Part shown: one piece after another, positions 22,238-33,589 of the stretch
Numbering within the stretch: position 1 is the first letter of the stretch
How the letters are laid out: the number at the start of each line of letters is the position of its first letter
The notes under the pieces: model-generated
Database searches by the model: none
What the model was told of the DNA's origin: nothing
The model's input: only the letters and a program-made list of their open reading frames with translations
NCBI GenBank assembly: GCA_963921825.1
Contig: OY997596.1
Location: forward strand, 811,001 to 875,000
Source of the DNA: Erodium maritimum
Lineage: Eukaryota > Streptophyta > Magnoliopsida > Geraniales > Geraniaceae
DNA: 64,000 bases
Direction of reading: 5' to 3'
Position numbers and translations under genes: made by a program

Positions 22238-22560
22238 CACCAGTTTTTTTTTTTTTTAGTAAAGAAATATGTATTTATTCGAGTAAAACTAAACAATACA
22301 ACATTGATAGTCAGGCGATAAAGCTGGTACAAGTTAATAAGACGGTCGAAATCCTCTAGAAAATAGGTGATTTGGCATACGTGGTTAACAAAAAAATACT
22401 AATTCTACACAAGCAGGTAGAACACTTCTAACAACTGAAGATACGCTAAAAAGAAGAGACCAAGAAGTTAAATTTCCTGGAGAAAGGTTTCCTTAAATCG
22501 CAGAGGCATAGTGATTATCACCTCAAGGTATATGACCCCCAAATAGGGCCAAGTAGAAGT
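22238..22560 (-). repeat. Possible 3' end of a minus-strand retroelement
   Basis: An oligo(T) of 15 at about 22242-22256 is followed by AGTAAAGAAATATGTATTTA, the look of a poly(A)-tailed LINE 3' end on the minus strand. No coding sequence was recognised, and I could not set the far boundary or a target duplication. From 22560 to 22970 I see only fragments that could belong to the gypsy relic. Confidence 0.35.
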
Positions 22561-22970
22561 TGGAGATAAGCTGGACCAACCTCCCAACCGATCATAGGCT
22601 TATCATAGCTCTCGACGAGGCTGTTTACCAACCTTCATCAACATACACAAGAGGAACATGTCGACCGTCCATTACATTATGGTCAATGTCAATTAAAACA
22701 AAAGCTCGCTTCATTTGGCCATATTCCTTTCTATCCGACAAGGGCTTTTATAGTCTTTGCCTTCTTAGGACCTCTCTTAATTAGTTGTTTCTTTTGTTGT
22801 TGTTTCTTTGGCTTGCTCTCCGTTGGGACTAGCTTCTTCCTCTGATCAAGCCCAACAAAGATCTGGCGTTGGAGTATATGTTGGACAAGATGATATTGGG
22901 CGGCTCAAACTGATTCTGAGGCGGCTTCCCATGTGGTTGTGGTCCCCCGCCGTTCTTGGGCCCCTTATTC

Positions 22971-23747
22971 TCACAAGCGGTGATGGAAATCTGCCACTGC
23001 CCCACGCATCCCACTCCACCAAAACTGTCGCCGCATGTCTCTATACATCTTGTTGCCACCGGGGTGTACAACTAGACGGGAGTGGTGGCACTCACGCAGC
23101 ACAGTGTCTCTGCACTCACTGGGTACAAACAGTCGTCCTCTAAAGAGGATACCCTGATCGGTGCCCATTTCCCAACCTTCGAGCTCAACTCCATCCATCA
23201 ACTTCTGCCGAATCCCTGCTGTCTCGGCGTCCTCAGTCTGTGCCTCTAGCACCCGAGCAAAGAGCGTGGGCTGAGCCACTAAGGCGCACAAGGCCATACT
23301 CTCTGTGACCTCCTCCAACTCTAGCCTAAATAGGCTCAACTGCTCCAGCATGTCCCACTCTCGGACTGCTATGCTGGCCACGCAGTGACTCGACTTCCTG
23401 CTCAAAGCGTCGGCGACCACGTTCGCCTTGCCCGGATGATAAAGCAACTCAAAGTCATACTCTTCTAGTAGCTCCATCCACCGCCTTTGGCGCATGTTCA
23501 GATCACGCTGCGAGAAGATATACTTGAGGCTCTTGTGGTCTGAAAATACTCTGAACTGCTCACCATACAGGTAATGTCTCCAACTCTTCAGCGCAAATAC
23601 TACCGCTGCCAACTCGAGATCATGAGTGGGATAGTTGCGCTCATGCACCTTCAACTGCCTCGAGCCGTAAGCAACCACCTTTCCACCCTGCGTCAGAACA
23701 CAACCTAACCCTTCGCCGGAGGCGTCACAATACACATCATAGCCCAC
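22971..23747 (-). pseudogene. Ty3/gypsy retrotransposon pol fragment (RNase H and integrase zinc-binding)
   Basis: A 258-aa open frame without stops. It starts in the RNase H domain ([15 protein letters not shown], then [18 protein letters not shown] and [11 protein letters not shown]), continues through the connection ([16 protein letters not shown]) and reaches the integrase H2C2-type region ([18 protein letters not shown]). It breaks off after about 14 more residues, before the second half of the zinc finger and the catalytic core. Protease, reverse transcriptase and LTRs are absent. The good preservation of this piece suggests fairly recent arrival, but it is a fragment. Confidence 0.85.
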
Positions 23748-23756
23748 TCCCCGACA

Positions 23757-25330
23757 TGGATGAAGTGGAGATGGTGCTTTCCTTCTTTGGGTGACTAGGA
23801 GGCCAGGAAAGGCATCCTTCTGGGTGGACGAATGGGCCTAGTCCAGTAGTGGTCGACGATGGGGCCGAGATCGAGTAGGGCACCGAGATCTCATGTTTTG
23901 TCTGGCGTGTAGATCCTCCCTGGCATGGTAGCACAGCCTATAAATATGTCAGACGAGGGTCGGTAAGGAGCAGAGCTAGCTCTCGAGGGAGAGCATCGTG
24001 GATATCTTCGAAGACTAGGGTGGGCCAGGGTCATATCCAGAGGAAGAGTTATCGGGACAAGGTAGTGGATGACGACCGATGTTGGGGGCTTGGAGGTGCC
24101 GCCTATTGGGATGGGAGGTTCGAGGCACCGGAAGCGTAGTCCGATTGTACGTTGGGAGGATCCTGAGTGATGATTGAGGATCTGCTGGTGTCGGGTCGGG
24201 AGCAACGGGGTTGGACCTCGCAAGGATAAAGCGGACATCGGGGTGGCCTAATTGGCGTGTAGGTTCTCAAGCCATAGGGGATTGGAAGAGCTGGGTACCC
24301 TCATGGGGGACCTACCGATTTGGGAGGTGGTTGTTCCCCTCACAGGGTTGTGAAGACGGGAGCACAACTTGGTTGAGCGGTGAATGCGCGAGTATTGACC
24401 ACTAGGTTTTTCTCATGGCAGTTCCTGGTGGACGGGTTGGCAGAGATCTAGTGGATGCTAGACGTGATGGCTAGACCCCTAGAAGGCGACATTGTGGGGT
24501 TCTTCTTTCGGACAACGCGAGAGTGGCTAAAGTATTTGTACAAAGTTGTGGGCTTTCCGCCATTCTCTGGTATTGTTTGTGGACCTGTGACCACACGTGC
24601 GCCCTAAGAATATCCAGTTCACACTTTTAGGTATGGGTACAGATTACCACATATAGGTAGCGACTTGTAATTGGGGAGTCGGCTTTCAACTCGGAGGGGC
24701 GTTCATCACACTTACCTAGCGATGGATGATGACGTGGACGGAATGAGTTGGGAAGATTTCATGCAAATTCGGTACTGACTGGATGTACAGCTTCCTCTAC
24801 AGAGTCAGATATGGTTCCGACTATCGGAATCCAAGGTACATACCCTTCTCCATCTGTCTTATATCTTTTTGGACCACTATTTCAACTATAGTGTGTCAGG
24901 CATATAGTAGTTGCTTGCCCCCATAGACACGGGTGTGAGGGGGTTCTCCTAAAGGGTCGTGGTTGACCCTCAGGCAACCCGATATGTTCATCATGACCGT
25001 GAGGCCCAACGGGCGAATAGATCCCATCTGGTGGGGGCTTCCTATACTCTGATTCTGAGGGTCATTACTCTAACCCCAAGAACGGGGCTGTGGGACTCCA
25101 TTTGTTTTTTTTTTCTTGGCTCGTGTGACAATTCTGTTTCTTAATATTTGTAAAATATGTTAATTACGACATTTGTCTAGTTTCATCCTCTTATTGTGAT
25201 TATTCTTAGGTTGATTTTGATACTAGTGCTCTCGTTTGTTCCTAAGGGTACTTTTTCCCATTGCTTAGTCTTTTACTTCAAAGGAGAATGTCGTAATACA
25301 AAAAACTTTGCTGATAAAAAAATATAAGAA
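23757..25330 (+). mobile_element. R-A block, copy 1: decayed ORF1-only LINE (DUF4283)
   Basis: In broken frames the plus strand encodes a DUF4283 remnant: RPLEGDIVGFFFRT near 24475-24516, followed by a domain core eroded by stops. It runs directly to a 3' end with GTTTCATCCTCTTATTGTG and an A-rich tail. No ORF2 is visible. The same block precedes array copies 3 and 4 (29712 and 35762). Its left edge abuts the gypsy fragment. Confidence 0.6.
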
Positions 25331-25456
25331 TAAGAATATGAAAAAAAAAATTGATAATACATTATTTGATTTACATACCGCTCACAAGTTTGACTTACAT
25401 ATGATTAAGTTGTGTCATAAAATCGACGAGTACTGACCTGGAAGACGACAAAACTA

Positions 25457-25790
25457 AAAGGGATAGTTGCAAAAACTTGTAGTGAAATATTTTCTTTTGC
25501 AAAACCTTATGGAGAATTATTTTTCGTTTGAGAATTTGTTATCTTAAACGGAATTTAGTATTGTGACAACCACATGAACGATTTTCTTTTGCATTATACG
25601 TGTTTCATTATCTCTAACCCTCAAGTGTAAGTGTTTTTCAATTTGGAACCCTTATGTACGCATTTTTGTAAAGGCAATTCCGAAAAAATAACCCACTAAT
25701 AGATTCACTAGCGGAGTACAATTTACCGTTATTTTTTGTAAAAAGATAATAATACATGAAAATTGTTTGTAAAACACGCTTAATTAACCA
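25457..25790. mobile_element. MITE (GGGATAGTTGCAAAAACTTG), unit 1
   Basis: Left end GGGATAGTTGCAAAAACTTG; the interior has CTCTAACCCTCAAGTGTAAG and ATTTGGAACCCTTATGTACG as in the 16160 element. It occupies the same position in unit 2 (31785) and, cut short, in unit 3 (37597), so it was there before the units duplicated. Confidence 0.6.
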
Positions 25791-25839
25791 CAAGTATTGA
25801 TTAGAATTTATCGTATACAACATGTCTTTGTTGAATTTA

Positions 25840-27270
25840 TCGTAAGGTTTCTCTCCTTCCATCTCTGTTTCGTAGTATGCGACCTACGCTCGTGCGACCC
25901 ACCCTCATGCTCTCCGCCCACCTCCCACTCCTACCATGGCCCCTACCATCTCCACCATTATAGATGTTTCCACCTATACCACCCATGTGAACATGCCAAC
26001 CCATATGACCAGTGTCTTCCCCTCGGATCCCTACACAGAGTTTATAAAATCGAAGAATCCAAGAATAACGGAACGACGCCCGTTCCCTCGCTTCACTATT
26101 TTCCCCGCCATCTGCAATTGAGAAAGGTGATGATCGTCGGGATTCCATCGTCCCCCAGTCTTACCAAGAGGGTTTGTTTGGCCCTACCACTCCGACAATG
26201 ACATCTCTGAGGATCCGGCCGTCGCTCCCTACCCAACCATTAAGGTCACGACCATGGCTCCCTCGGTCGTGCCCCCAACCCTCCTTTGCACTACTACCAC
26301 CGTAGATGCTCCGGCTTTGGATGGCCCGGTATACCCTCTAAGAGTAGACATCTCGACTACTAAGGACTGTTTGGCGGGGATCCCGCTTGTGGCACCAGGT
26401 CAATCGCTACCTTGCATCCATGGTAGTATGGAAATGGATTATACCTGAATCCCCTCACTAGGTGGCCTGCATGATTTCTAGGTCATGCGTCACCAGACGC
26501 ACCATAATCTTTGAACTAAGGAAGGGATTGGTACTTGTAGTACCCCCGTCGACACTACTACCCGACAAGGTCAGAATCAACCTGGTCCAGATACCCATCT
26601 TTCCATGGCCCTTTGGTAAGGACGGGCCCCCGATTTTGTCTTGCCTCAGGATATGTACCAGCTGGGCTATTGGCACTTTCCTCAACACAAGATTTCCTTT
26701 GTATCGCTATGGAGTATGCCCAAAGCTTGAAAAACGCACACCCTCGGACCGATCTACTACTCTCCACTTCCAAAGTAGTGGGCCTATCGAGGCATAAACA
26801 ACACAAAATATCCCACATAGTCAAAGGGAAGTCATGTTTGGCTACAATGCAGCCTCTTTAGGATCAATAAGTGTGCGATCGAGAAACGAGGTGCATGGGG
26901 GAAGCACACCTCGATTCCCAACATCCCTTATTTTCTAATATTCCTACTAGATGGCTAGTATTCTCTCAGATGTCTCCAGAATGTCTCTACTGAGAGATGT
27001 CTCAAGAAAGTCTATTGTGAGATTAGTGTATTTTTAGGTCGAGACAGAAAATGAAAGACACACACTATATAAAACTATCGAAAATCAAAAGGTTCAACCT
27101 CACAAATGGTCCCCTTGACTAACCGGATATCTAGTAATAGGCTAGTGTGTAGAACAAGTTGTTCAAGACTGTGTCTCGTTCTTTTCTTTTCATCAAATTA
27201 TTGTGGGTTATGTTTTAAAGATTTCTCTTAATAAAACTCTTACATGCTTAAAAAAACCACAATTGTGTAT
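25840..27270. repeat. R-B block, copy 1: unidentified repeated block in the acyl-CoA synthetase units
   Basis: This is 1.4 kb of moderately GC-rich sequence with many short frames on both strands, none recognisable as a protein family. It recurs in the same order and orientation at 32090-33580 and 37640-38815. A hairpin near 26888-26912 (CGAGGTG...CACACCTCG) encloses a short G-run. It lies immediately downstream of the array copy 2 stop codon, and may be a dead retroelement or the remains of a gene carried along by the duplications. Confidence 0.5.
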
Positions 27271-27327
27271 AATTATACCATATTAATCTAATGGTTTTAC
27301 ATCCATTCCTAATCTATCTAATAAGAT

Positions 27328-28974
27328 TTAAGGATCTCTAGTCACCGGACCCATGCGTTTAGCAATTTCCCTTAGCTTAAACTTCTGAATCTTCCCCGTC
27401 GATGTCCTTGGAAGCTCGTCGTCAAACACCACTGTCTTTGGCACCATGAAGTGAGCCAAATTAACTCTACAATACTCCATTATGTCCTCCTTCGTCGGCT
27501 TCCGAGTCAACTCGGATTTCAGACTTACGAAAGCACACGGCGACTCGCCCCAAAACTCGTCAGGCCGTGCCACCACCGCCGCCTCCTTCACCGCCGGATG
27601 CGAGTATAACACCGACTCCACCTCCACACTGCTCACATTCTCGCCCCCGCTTATGATCACGTCCTTGGACCGGTCCTTCACCTCCAAGTACCCGTCCGGG
27701 TGCATCACGCCGACGTCGCCGGTGTAGAGCCACCCGTCCCTCATGCACGCCGCCGTGGCGGCGGCATCCTTCAGATACCCCAACATCACCGATCCACCCC
27801 TCAAAACGACCTCGCCTAGCGTCGTTCCGTCGCGTCTCACGCTCTCTCCCGTCTCCGGATCCACCACGTCCGCCGCCGTCGTCACCGCCATCCGTACCCC
27901 CTGCCGGGACTTCATCCTCGCCCGCTCAGCCGCTGGGAGGCGGCTCCACTCCGGCTTCCACCCGCACGACACCACCGGCCCCGCCGTCTCCGTCAGCCCG
28001 TAAATGTGGCTCACAACGAACCCCAACGACTCCACTCGGTGCAGAACCGCCGCGTGCGGCGGCGCTCCGCCTGTCATGATGTCGACATGTTTTCGTAACG
28101 GTTGGGGGGAGTTCGATAGCATGTTGAGCACCACAGGTGCACCGCACATGTGCGTGACGCCGTGTCTCTCGATCAAACCGTAGATCACGGAAGCGTCGAA
28201 TTTCCTGACGCACACATTAACCCCACCGAGGGCAGCGATCCCGTACGGGTAGCTCCACCCGTTGGCGTGGAATATCGGTAGGGTCCACAGATACACCGGC
28301 TGCTTCGGTACGGCCCAGTCAAGTAAAGTATTGACAGTCATGGTAAATATACCTCCGTGACAGTGTACCACACCTTTCGGAGACGACGTTGTACCGGACG
28401 TGTAATTCAACACCATCGGGTCCCACCCGGACTCCGGCCCGACCCATTGAAACCCCGGGTCACCTCCGTTCACCAAGTCCTCGTACACCCGATCGCAACC
28501 CGACCCGTCCTCTTCCGACGTGACGTCATTATCGGGAATGATGACGAGGGGAGGGCGAGGGGTGTTCGGCGGGAAGAGATCGACGGCGGCGCGGACGAGG
28601 GCGGCGAAGGCGTGATCGACGAAGACGAGCTTGGACTCGCTGTGGCGGAGGAGGACGGAGACGGTGCGGGCGTCGAGGCGGAAATTGACGTTGTTGAGGA
28701 CGGCGCCGGCGAAGGGGACGGCGAATTGGAGCTCGTACATGGCGGCGGTGTTGGGGGAGACGACGGAGACCACCGGGCGGCGGCCGAGGCCGAGGGAGGA
28801 GATCGAGGAGGCGACCAGGAGGCACCGGCGGTGGGTCTGGGACCAAGTGTAGGTGGTGTCGCCGTACACGACGGAGGTACAACCACCGTACACGGTGGCG
28901 GCTCTGTCGAGAAAGGACAGAGGAGTGAGAGGAGACGAATTCGGAAAACTTGGCTTCAACTTCAAGTGCTCCAT
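27328..28974 (-). CDS. Acyl-activating enzyme (acyl-CoA synthetase), array copy 2, without PTS1
   Basis: A single-exon gene, 548 aa, clearly paralogous to the gene at 20409. It keeps the P-loop YTSGTTSSPKG, the YGLTET motif (the preceding Gly is Ile here), DRSKDVIISGGEN and the catalytic lysine in TSTGKIQK. The last residues are KRMGPVTRDP, so the SRM tail of copy 1 is gone and no PTS1 remains; a cytosolic location is the simplest reading. The N-terminus MEHLKLKPSFPNSSPLTPL is that of the family, and the start is the first ATG. It is closest to array copy 4 (38825), with which it also shares upstream DNA. No inactivating change is visible, so it is probably active, though the substrate is unknown. 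Confidence 0.9.
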   Translation of the reverse strand: MEHLKLKPSFPNSSPLTPLSFLDRAATVYGGCTSVVYGDTTYTWSQTHRRCLLVASSISSLGLGRRPVVSVVSPNTAAMYELQFAVPFAGAVLNNVNFRLDARTVSVLLRHSESKLVFVDHAFAALVRAAVDLFPPNTPRPPLVIIPDNDVTSEEDGSGCDRVYEDLVNGGDPGFQWVGPESGWDPMVLNYTSGTTSSPKGVVHCHGGIFTMTVNTLLDWAVPKQPVYLWTLPIFHANGWSYPYGIAALGGVNVCVRKFDASVIYGLIERHGVTHMCGAPVVLNMLSNSPQPLRKHVDIMTGGAPPHAAVLHRVESLGFVVSHIYGLTETAGPVVSCGWKPEWSRLPAAERARMKSRQGVRMAVTTAADVVDPETGESVRRDGTTLGEVVLRGGSVMLGYLKDAAATAACMRDGWLYTGDVGVMHPDGYLEVKDRSKDVIISGGENVSSVEVESVLYSHPAVKEAAVVARPDEFWGESPCAFVSLKSELTRKPTKEDIMEYCRVNLAHFMVPKTVVFDDELPRTSTGKIQKFKLREIAKRMGPVTRDP

Positions 28975-29499
28975 TTATGTTCCTTCTTTGCAAAGTACGA
29001 GCTTGCTAACTTAAATAGCAGAGTGAATACAAAGCATATCTTTGTAATAATTAAATAATATCCCCACAAATTTGTGCCTAACCTTACATTTAAAAGATGT
29101 AAATGCAGCAAATAAAACATGAGCTAAACAGGAATGAGAACGAATAGAGTGAGGGGTAAATTCGTAAGGACCAATTTAAAACGAGTTTATAAGACCAACC
29201 CACTCATCATAAAACAAAAAGATAACGATAAAAATTTACGATTAATTTTATGTTTCTGGGGCAACCTCAAAAAGATGCATTCAGACGTTTTTTTATATAA
29301 ACATATTGTGATGACTTTTTTTAAATGACATATTGTGATGACTAATGTGATAATAAACCAAAGTTATAAGCATGCTTAAATGATAGTCCCACATAATTTG
29401 TGCCTAACCTTAATGTAAATGTATCGAATAAATTAGTAGGGAGTAATTAAATGAGTTTAAATGACTAAGTGACCACTAGAGTCCGACAATAAATGGATA
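28975..29499. other. Upstream region of array copy 2, shared with copy 4
   Basis: AT-rich DNA holding the promoter of the gene at 27328-28974. The phrase CCCACA(A/T)AATTTGTGCCTAAC occurs twice (about 29063 and 29390), and the second copy with its flank recurs at 42365 beyond array copy 4. No gene is seen. Confidence 0.5.
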
Positions 29500-29711
29500 T
29501 CGATAGAAATTGACGAACAATTGCACGTATATTACAAAAAAAATGATGGTAAACTATTTGTTTGTAAGAACTTACGACGAGCTATCGGGTGTTTGCAGAT
29601 TAATTAACGGTGTTCATGTATTCTGCGATGAATCGAAAGTACCCCTACATGAAATTGCATACATAAAGGTTTTAAATTGCAAACCATGTGTACATGAGGG
29701 TTAGAAATAAC
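29500..29711. mobile_element. Half MITE at the junction of units 1 and 2
   Basis: The reverse complement matches the 16160/25457 MITE family (CTAACCCTCATGTACAC, then GCAATTT and AACCTTTATGTATGC), but the sequence stops at GGTTAGAAATAAC and jumps straight into the interior of R-A copy 2. The missing half appears to be at 35762, at the junction of units 2 and 3. Confidence 0.5.
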
Positions 29712-30990
29712 GAAGGAGAGCACCGTGGATATCTTCGAAGACTAGGGTGGGATATTGTCATATCCGAAGGAGGAATTATCGGGACAAGGTAATGGCGTTC
29801 GGACGATGTTAGGGGGCTTGGAGGCGCCGCATGTTGGGATAGGAGGTTTGAAGCGCTGGAAGTGCGGTTCGGTCTTACGTACGGAGGAGCCTGATGGATG
29901 ATTGAGGATCTACTGGTACCAGGTCAGAAGCACCAGGGTCGAACCTTGCAAGGACAGAGCAAACACCGGTATGGACTAGTTGGCGTTTAGGGTCTAAGTC
30001 CATCGGGGATTGGAAGAGTTTGGTACCCGCATGAGGTACCTAACGATTGGGAAGTGGTTGTTCCCCTCACGGAGTTGTGCAGGCGGGGGCACAACTTTGC
30101 CTATGTGGTGACTATGCAAGTAATGACCACCAGGACTTTCTCATGGCAGATCCCAGTGGACGGGTTGGTAGAGATCTAGCGGATACTAGAAGTGGTGGTT
30201 AGACCCCTAGAAGGCGATATAGTAGGGTTCTTCTTTCGGATGGCGCAAAAGAGGCTCATGTATTTGCAAAGAGCTGTGCGTTTTCCGCGTTCCCTGATGT
30301 TGTTTACGGACCTACGACCGCACGTGCGCCTTAAGAATATCCAGTTCACACTTTTAGGTATGGGTACAGATTACCAACTTCTCGGTGACACTTGGAATCG
30401 GGGAGTCGGCTTCCGGCTCGGAGCAACATTCGACACTTGCCTAGTAGTGGATGATGACGTGGACGAAATAAGTTGAAGTGACTTCATGTATATTTGGGTC
30501 CGACTGGATGTGCAGCTTCTTCTCTAGAGTTAGCTATGGTTCCGAGTATCAGAATCCAAGGTACGAACTCTTCTCCATCTGTCTTATATCCTTCATGACC
30601 ACTGTTTCAACTGTAGTGCGTCGGACATATGGTAGTTGCTTGCCCTGTAGAACATGGTGTGAGGGGGACTCTTTCTGTGGGCCTTGGTTGAACCTCGGGC
30701 AACCCGATCTATATCTTATCATGGTCGTGAGGCCCTAAGGACGAACACAACACATCTGTAAGGCTCCCGCACTCTGAATATGAGCCAAGAATATGGCTGA
30801 TGGACTCCATATGGGTTTTTTTGTGACCCATGTGGCAATTCTACTACTTAATATTTGTAAAATCTTGTACTTATTTTATTTATCTAGTTTCCTCTTCTTG
30901 TTGTGATTCTTCTTAGGCTGGATTTGATACTAGTACTTTTTCCCATTGTCTTCTCTTTTACTTCAAAAAATAATGTCATAATACTAAAAA
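29712..30990 (+). mobile_element. R-A block, copy 2: ORF1-only LINE with the best-kept DUF4283
   Basis: The frame 30192-30476 encodes a readable DUF4283 stretch: VVRPLEGDIVGFFFRMAQKR, MLFTDLRPHVRLKNIQFTLL, GDTWNRGVGFRLGATFDTC, ending in a stop where relatives have a Trp codon. The zinc knuckle is lost. The 3' end matches the other R-A copies. The first 400 bp of the block, present in unit 3, are missing here. Confidence 0.65.
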
Positions 30991-31645
30991 CTTTATAAAA
31001 AAATTAATTTTATTAAAAAAAATCAACGACGCCAGCGGTGGAAAAGGGAGGAGGGAAGATGCCGGAGGAGGATGGGTGGCCGGGGACGACGCCGGCGGAG
31101 GACGAGTGGCCGGAGACCACGCTGGAGCTGTCGGAGAAGACGAACTCGATCCAGAATTTTTTTTTATTTTTTAATAAAATTAATTTTTTTATAAAATAAA
31201 AATGATTTTTATATATAAAACTTTTTTGATAAAAAATTATTTATATAAAAAAAATTAAGTATTAAAAAATAAAACTAATTAAATATAAAATCTGATTTTA
31301 AAATATAAAAATCTGATTTTTTTTTTTAAAAAAAAACTGATTTTTGCAAAAAAAATCAGTTTTTAAAAAATTTATTTATTTTATTTTGAAAATTAAAAGT
31401 AATTAGAAATTAAGGAAAAATAAAAACTGAGGGTATAATGGTCATTTCACTATTAAGTCAAAAGTCAACTAAAATGATAAAGGGCAAAATGGTCTTTTCA
31501 CTTTGGTCTGTTAGTTTTTTAACAGCAGAAAACCAAATCGTTCGTGGACGAATCATTAGGGTACCTTATCGGACACAAAATTCATTAGGGTACCTTATCG
31601 TTCGTGGACGAAACATAAGGGTACCTTATCGTAAATAACCCTAAA
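30991..31645. mobile_element. Insertion unique to unit 2, with a repeated GGTACCTTATCG end
   Basis: Units 1 and 3 lack this 650 bp between AAAAACTTT and AAAATATAAGAATGAGAAT, so it is a later insertion. Its right end carries the words ATTAGGGTACCTTATCG and TCGTTCGTGGACGAA two or three times; a related end is at 55627. A GC-rich stretch (31020-31150) with GCCGG(A/C)GGAGGA repeats is embedded in very AT-rich flanks. No gene was recognised. Confidence 0.5.
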
Positions 31646-31784
31646 AAATATAAGAATGAGAATATGAAAGAAAAATTATAATGCATTACTTGAATTGTTT
31701 ACCGCTCAACAAGTCTGACTTATGTATGATGAAGTTGCGTCATAAAATGTATTAGTACTGATCTAGAACACGAAAAAACTCATA

Positions 31785-32075
31785 GGGATAGTTGCAAGAA
31801 CTTGAGTGAATTATTTTCTTTTGCAAAAACTTTCGGAGAATTATTTTTCGTTTGCGAATATGTTATCTTTAACGGGATTTAGTATTGTGACAATCATATG
31901 AACGCTTTTCTTTTTCATTATATGTTTTTAATTATCTATAACGGGAAAAAGATAACTCGTTAATAGATTCACAAACGGGGTACAATTTACTGTAAGTTTT
32001 TGTAAAAAAAATTAATAATACATGGCAAGTTTTTGTAACGCACATATAATTAACCATAAGTGTTGTTTAGAATTT
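31785..32075. mobile_element. MITE (GGGATAGTTGCAAGAACTTG), unit 2
   Basis: The orthologous position and sequence of the MITE at 25457 (GGGATAGTTGCAAGAACTTG, then AGAATTATTTTTCGTTTG), with an internal deletion that removes the AACCCTCAAG part. Confidence 0.55.
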
Positions 32076-32089
32076 ATCGTATACAACAC

Positions 32090-33580
32090 GTCTTCGTTTA
32101 AATTATAGTAGGGTTTCTCTCCTTCCCTATTTCACAGCCTACGACCTACGCTCGTGCGCACCGCCTCATGCTCTCTGCTCACCTCACACACTTGTCATGG
32201 CCTCTACAATCTCCACCATTATCGATGCTACCACCTCTGCCACCCATGTGAACTTGCCAACCCAGATTACTAGTGCCATGCAACTGGCTCCCTCCAGAGA
32301 GTTTATAAAACCGACGAGCCAAATAAATCCGGCTTGACGCCAGTTCTCGCCCTAGTGTTTCCCCCGTCAGCTACAGCCGAGAAAGATGATGACCACCAGG
32401 ATTCACGGCGTCCATCAGTCGTACCAAGAGGATTCATTTGGCTCTACCACTCGAACAATGACATCTCTAGAGATACGTCGCCGCTCATGTCCCAACCTTT
32501 AGGCTCGCGACCATTGCTTCCTCGATTGTGCACTTAAACCCTCCTTCGCACCATTACCATTGTGGATGCTCTGGCTTCGGATGGCCTGATCTACCTTCCA
32601 GGGGGAGAGATATCGAGTACCAAGTACAGTTTGGCGGGGCTCCCGCTCGTGGCACTAGAAAAATTCCCACAGTACATCTATCGTAGTATGGCAGCGGACT
32701 ATACCCAGATCCCCTCTCTAGGTGGCCTACATGACTGCCCAATCATGCGCTGCAAGTCGCACCAGATCTTTTTAGACTAAGGAAGGGATTGTTCATTATA
32801 TTACCCCATAAACACTAGTACCAGACCAGGTCGGGATCAACCCGATCCAGATACTCATCTCACCATGACCCTTTGGTTATAATGGGGCCCCGATTCGGTT
32901 TGATCTCAGATCTATACCAGTTGGACTATTAGCACCTGCCACGACACAAGTTTTCCTTTCTATCGCACCCTCCCCCTCGGGTCGATCTACTAATCTCGAC
33001 TTCTAAAGGAGGGGGGCTATCGAGGGCCGGACAACACAAGATCTCCCGCATAATCAAGGGGAGTCTTGTTCCGCTCCAATGCCCTACCCAACTCTGAGGT
33101 CATAGGAAATTCTCGCCGATAATCTATTGGGACGAGGCATGCGATGCAGCCTCGCCAGGACCAATAAGTGTGTGGTCGAGCAATGAGGTGTATGAAGGGG
33201 GGGGGGGAGCACACCTCAATCCCCATCATCCCTCATTTTCTAATATTCTCCCTAGATGGTCGGTACTCTCTCAGATATATCAAGAATGTCTCTACTGTGA
33301 GATTAGTGTGATCAGTAGACATCACGTGTATCTTCAGGTTAATACATGAAATGAAAGACACACACTACGTACAATTGTCAAAAATCAAAAGGTTCTACCT
33401 CACTAATAGTCACCTGAGCTAGTCGGGTATCGAGTAATAAGACTAGTGTCTAAAACATATTGTTGAAGACCGTATCTCGTCCTTTTCTTTTCATCAAATT
33501 ATTGTGAGTTATCTTTTAGAGTTTTATCTAATAAAACTCCTACCATACTTAAAAAAACAAATTTTTATAATTATATCATA
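32090..33580. repeat. R-B block, copy 2
   Basis: Same block as 25840-27270, in the same order. The hairpin loop at 33197-33208 has expanded to a run of 12 G. The short frame 32562-32780 has the peptide YLPGGEISSTKYSLAGLPLVA, which recurs in copies 1 and 3 with changes. I do not recognise it and frames differ between copies, so I do not call a gene. Confidence 0.5.
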
Positions 33581-33589
33581 TTAATTTAA

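Noticed and set aside
28357..29058. A 233-aa plus-strand ORF opposite the second synthetase (and a 219-aa one at 39854)
   Set aside because: Both are antisense shadows; they resemble each other only because the underlying genes are paralogues.
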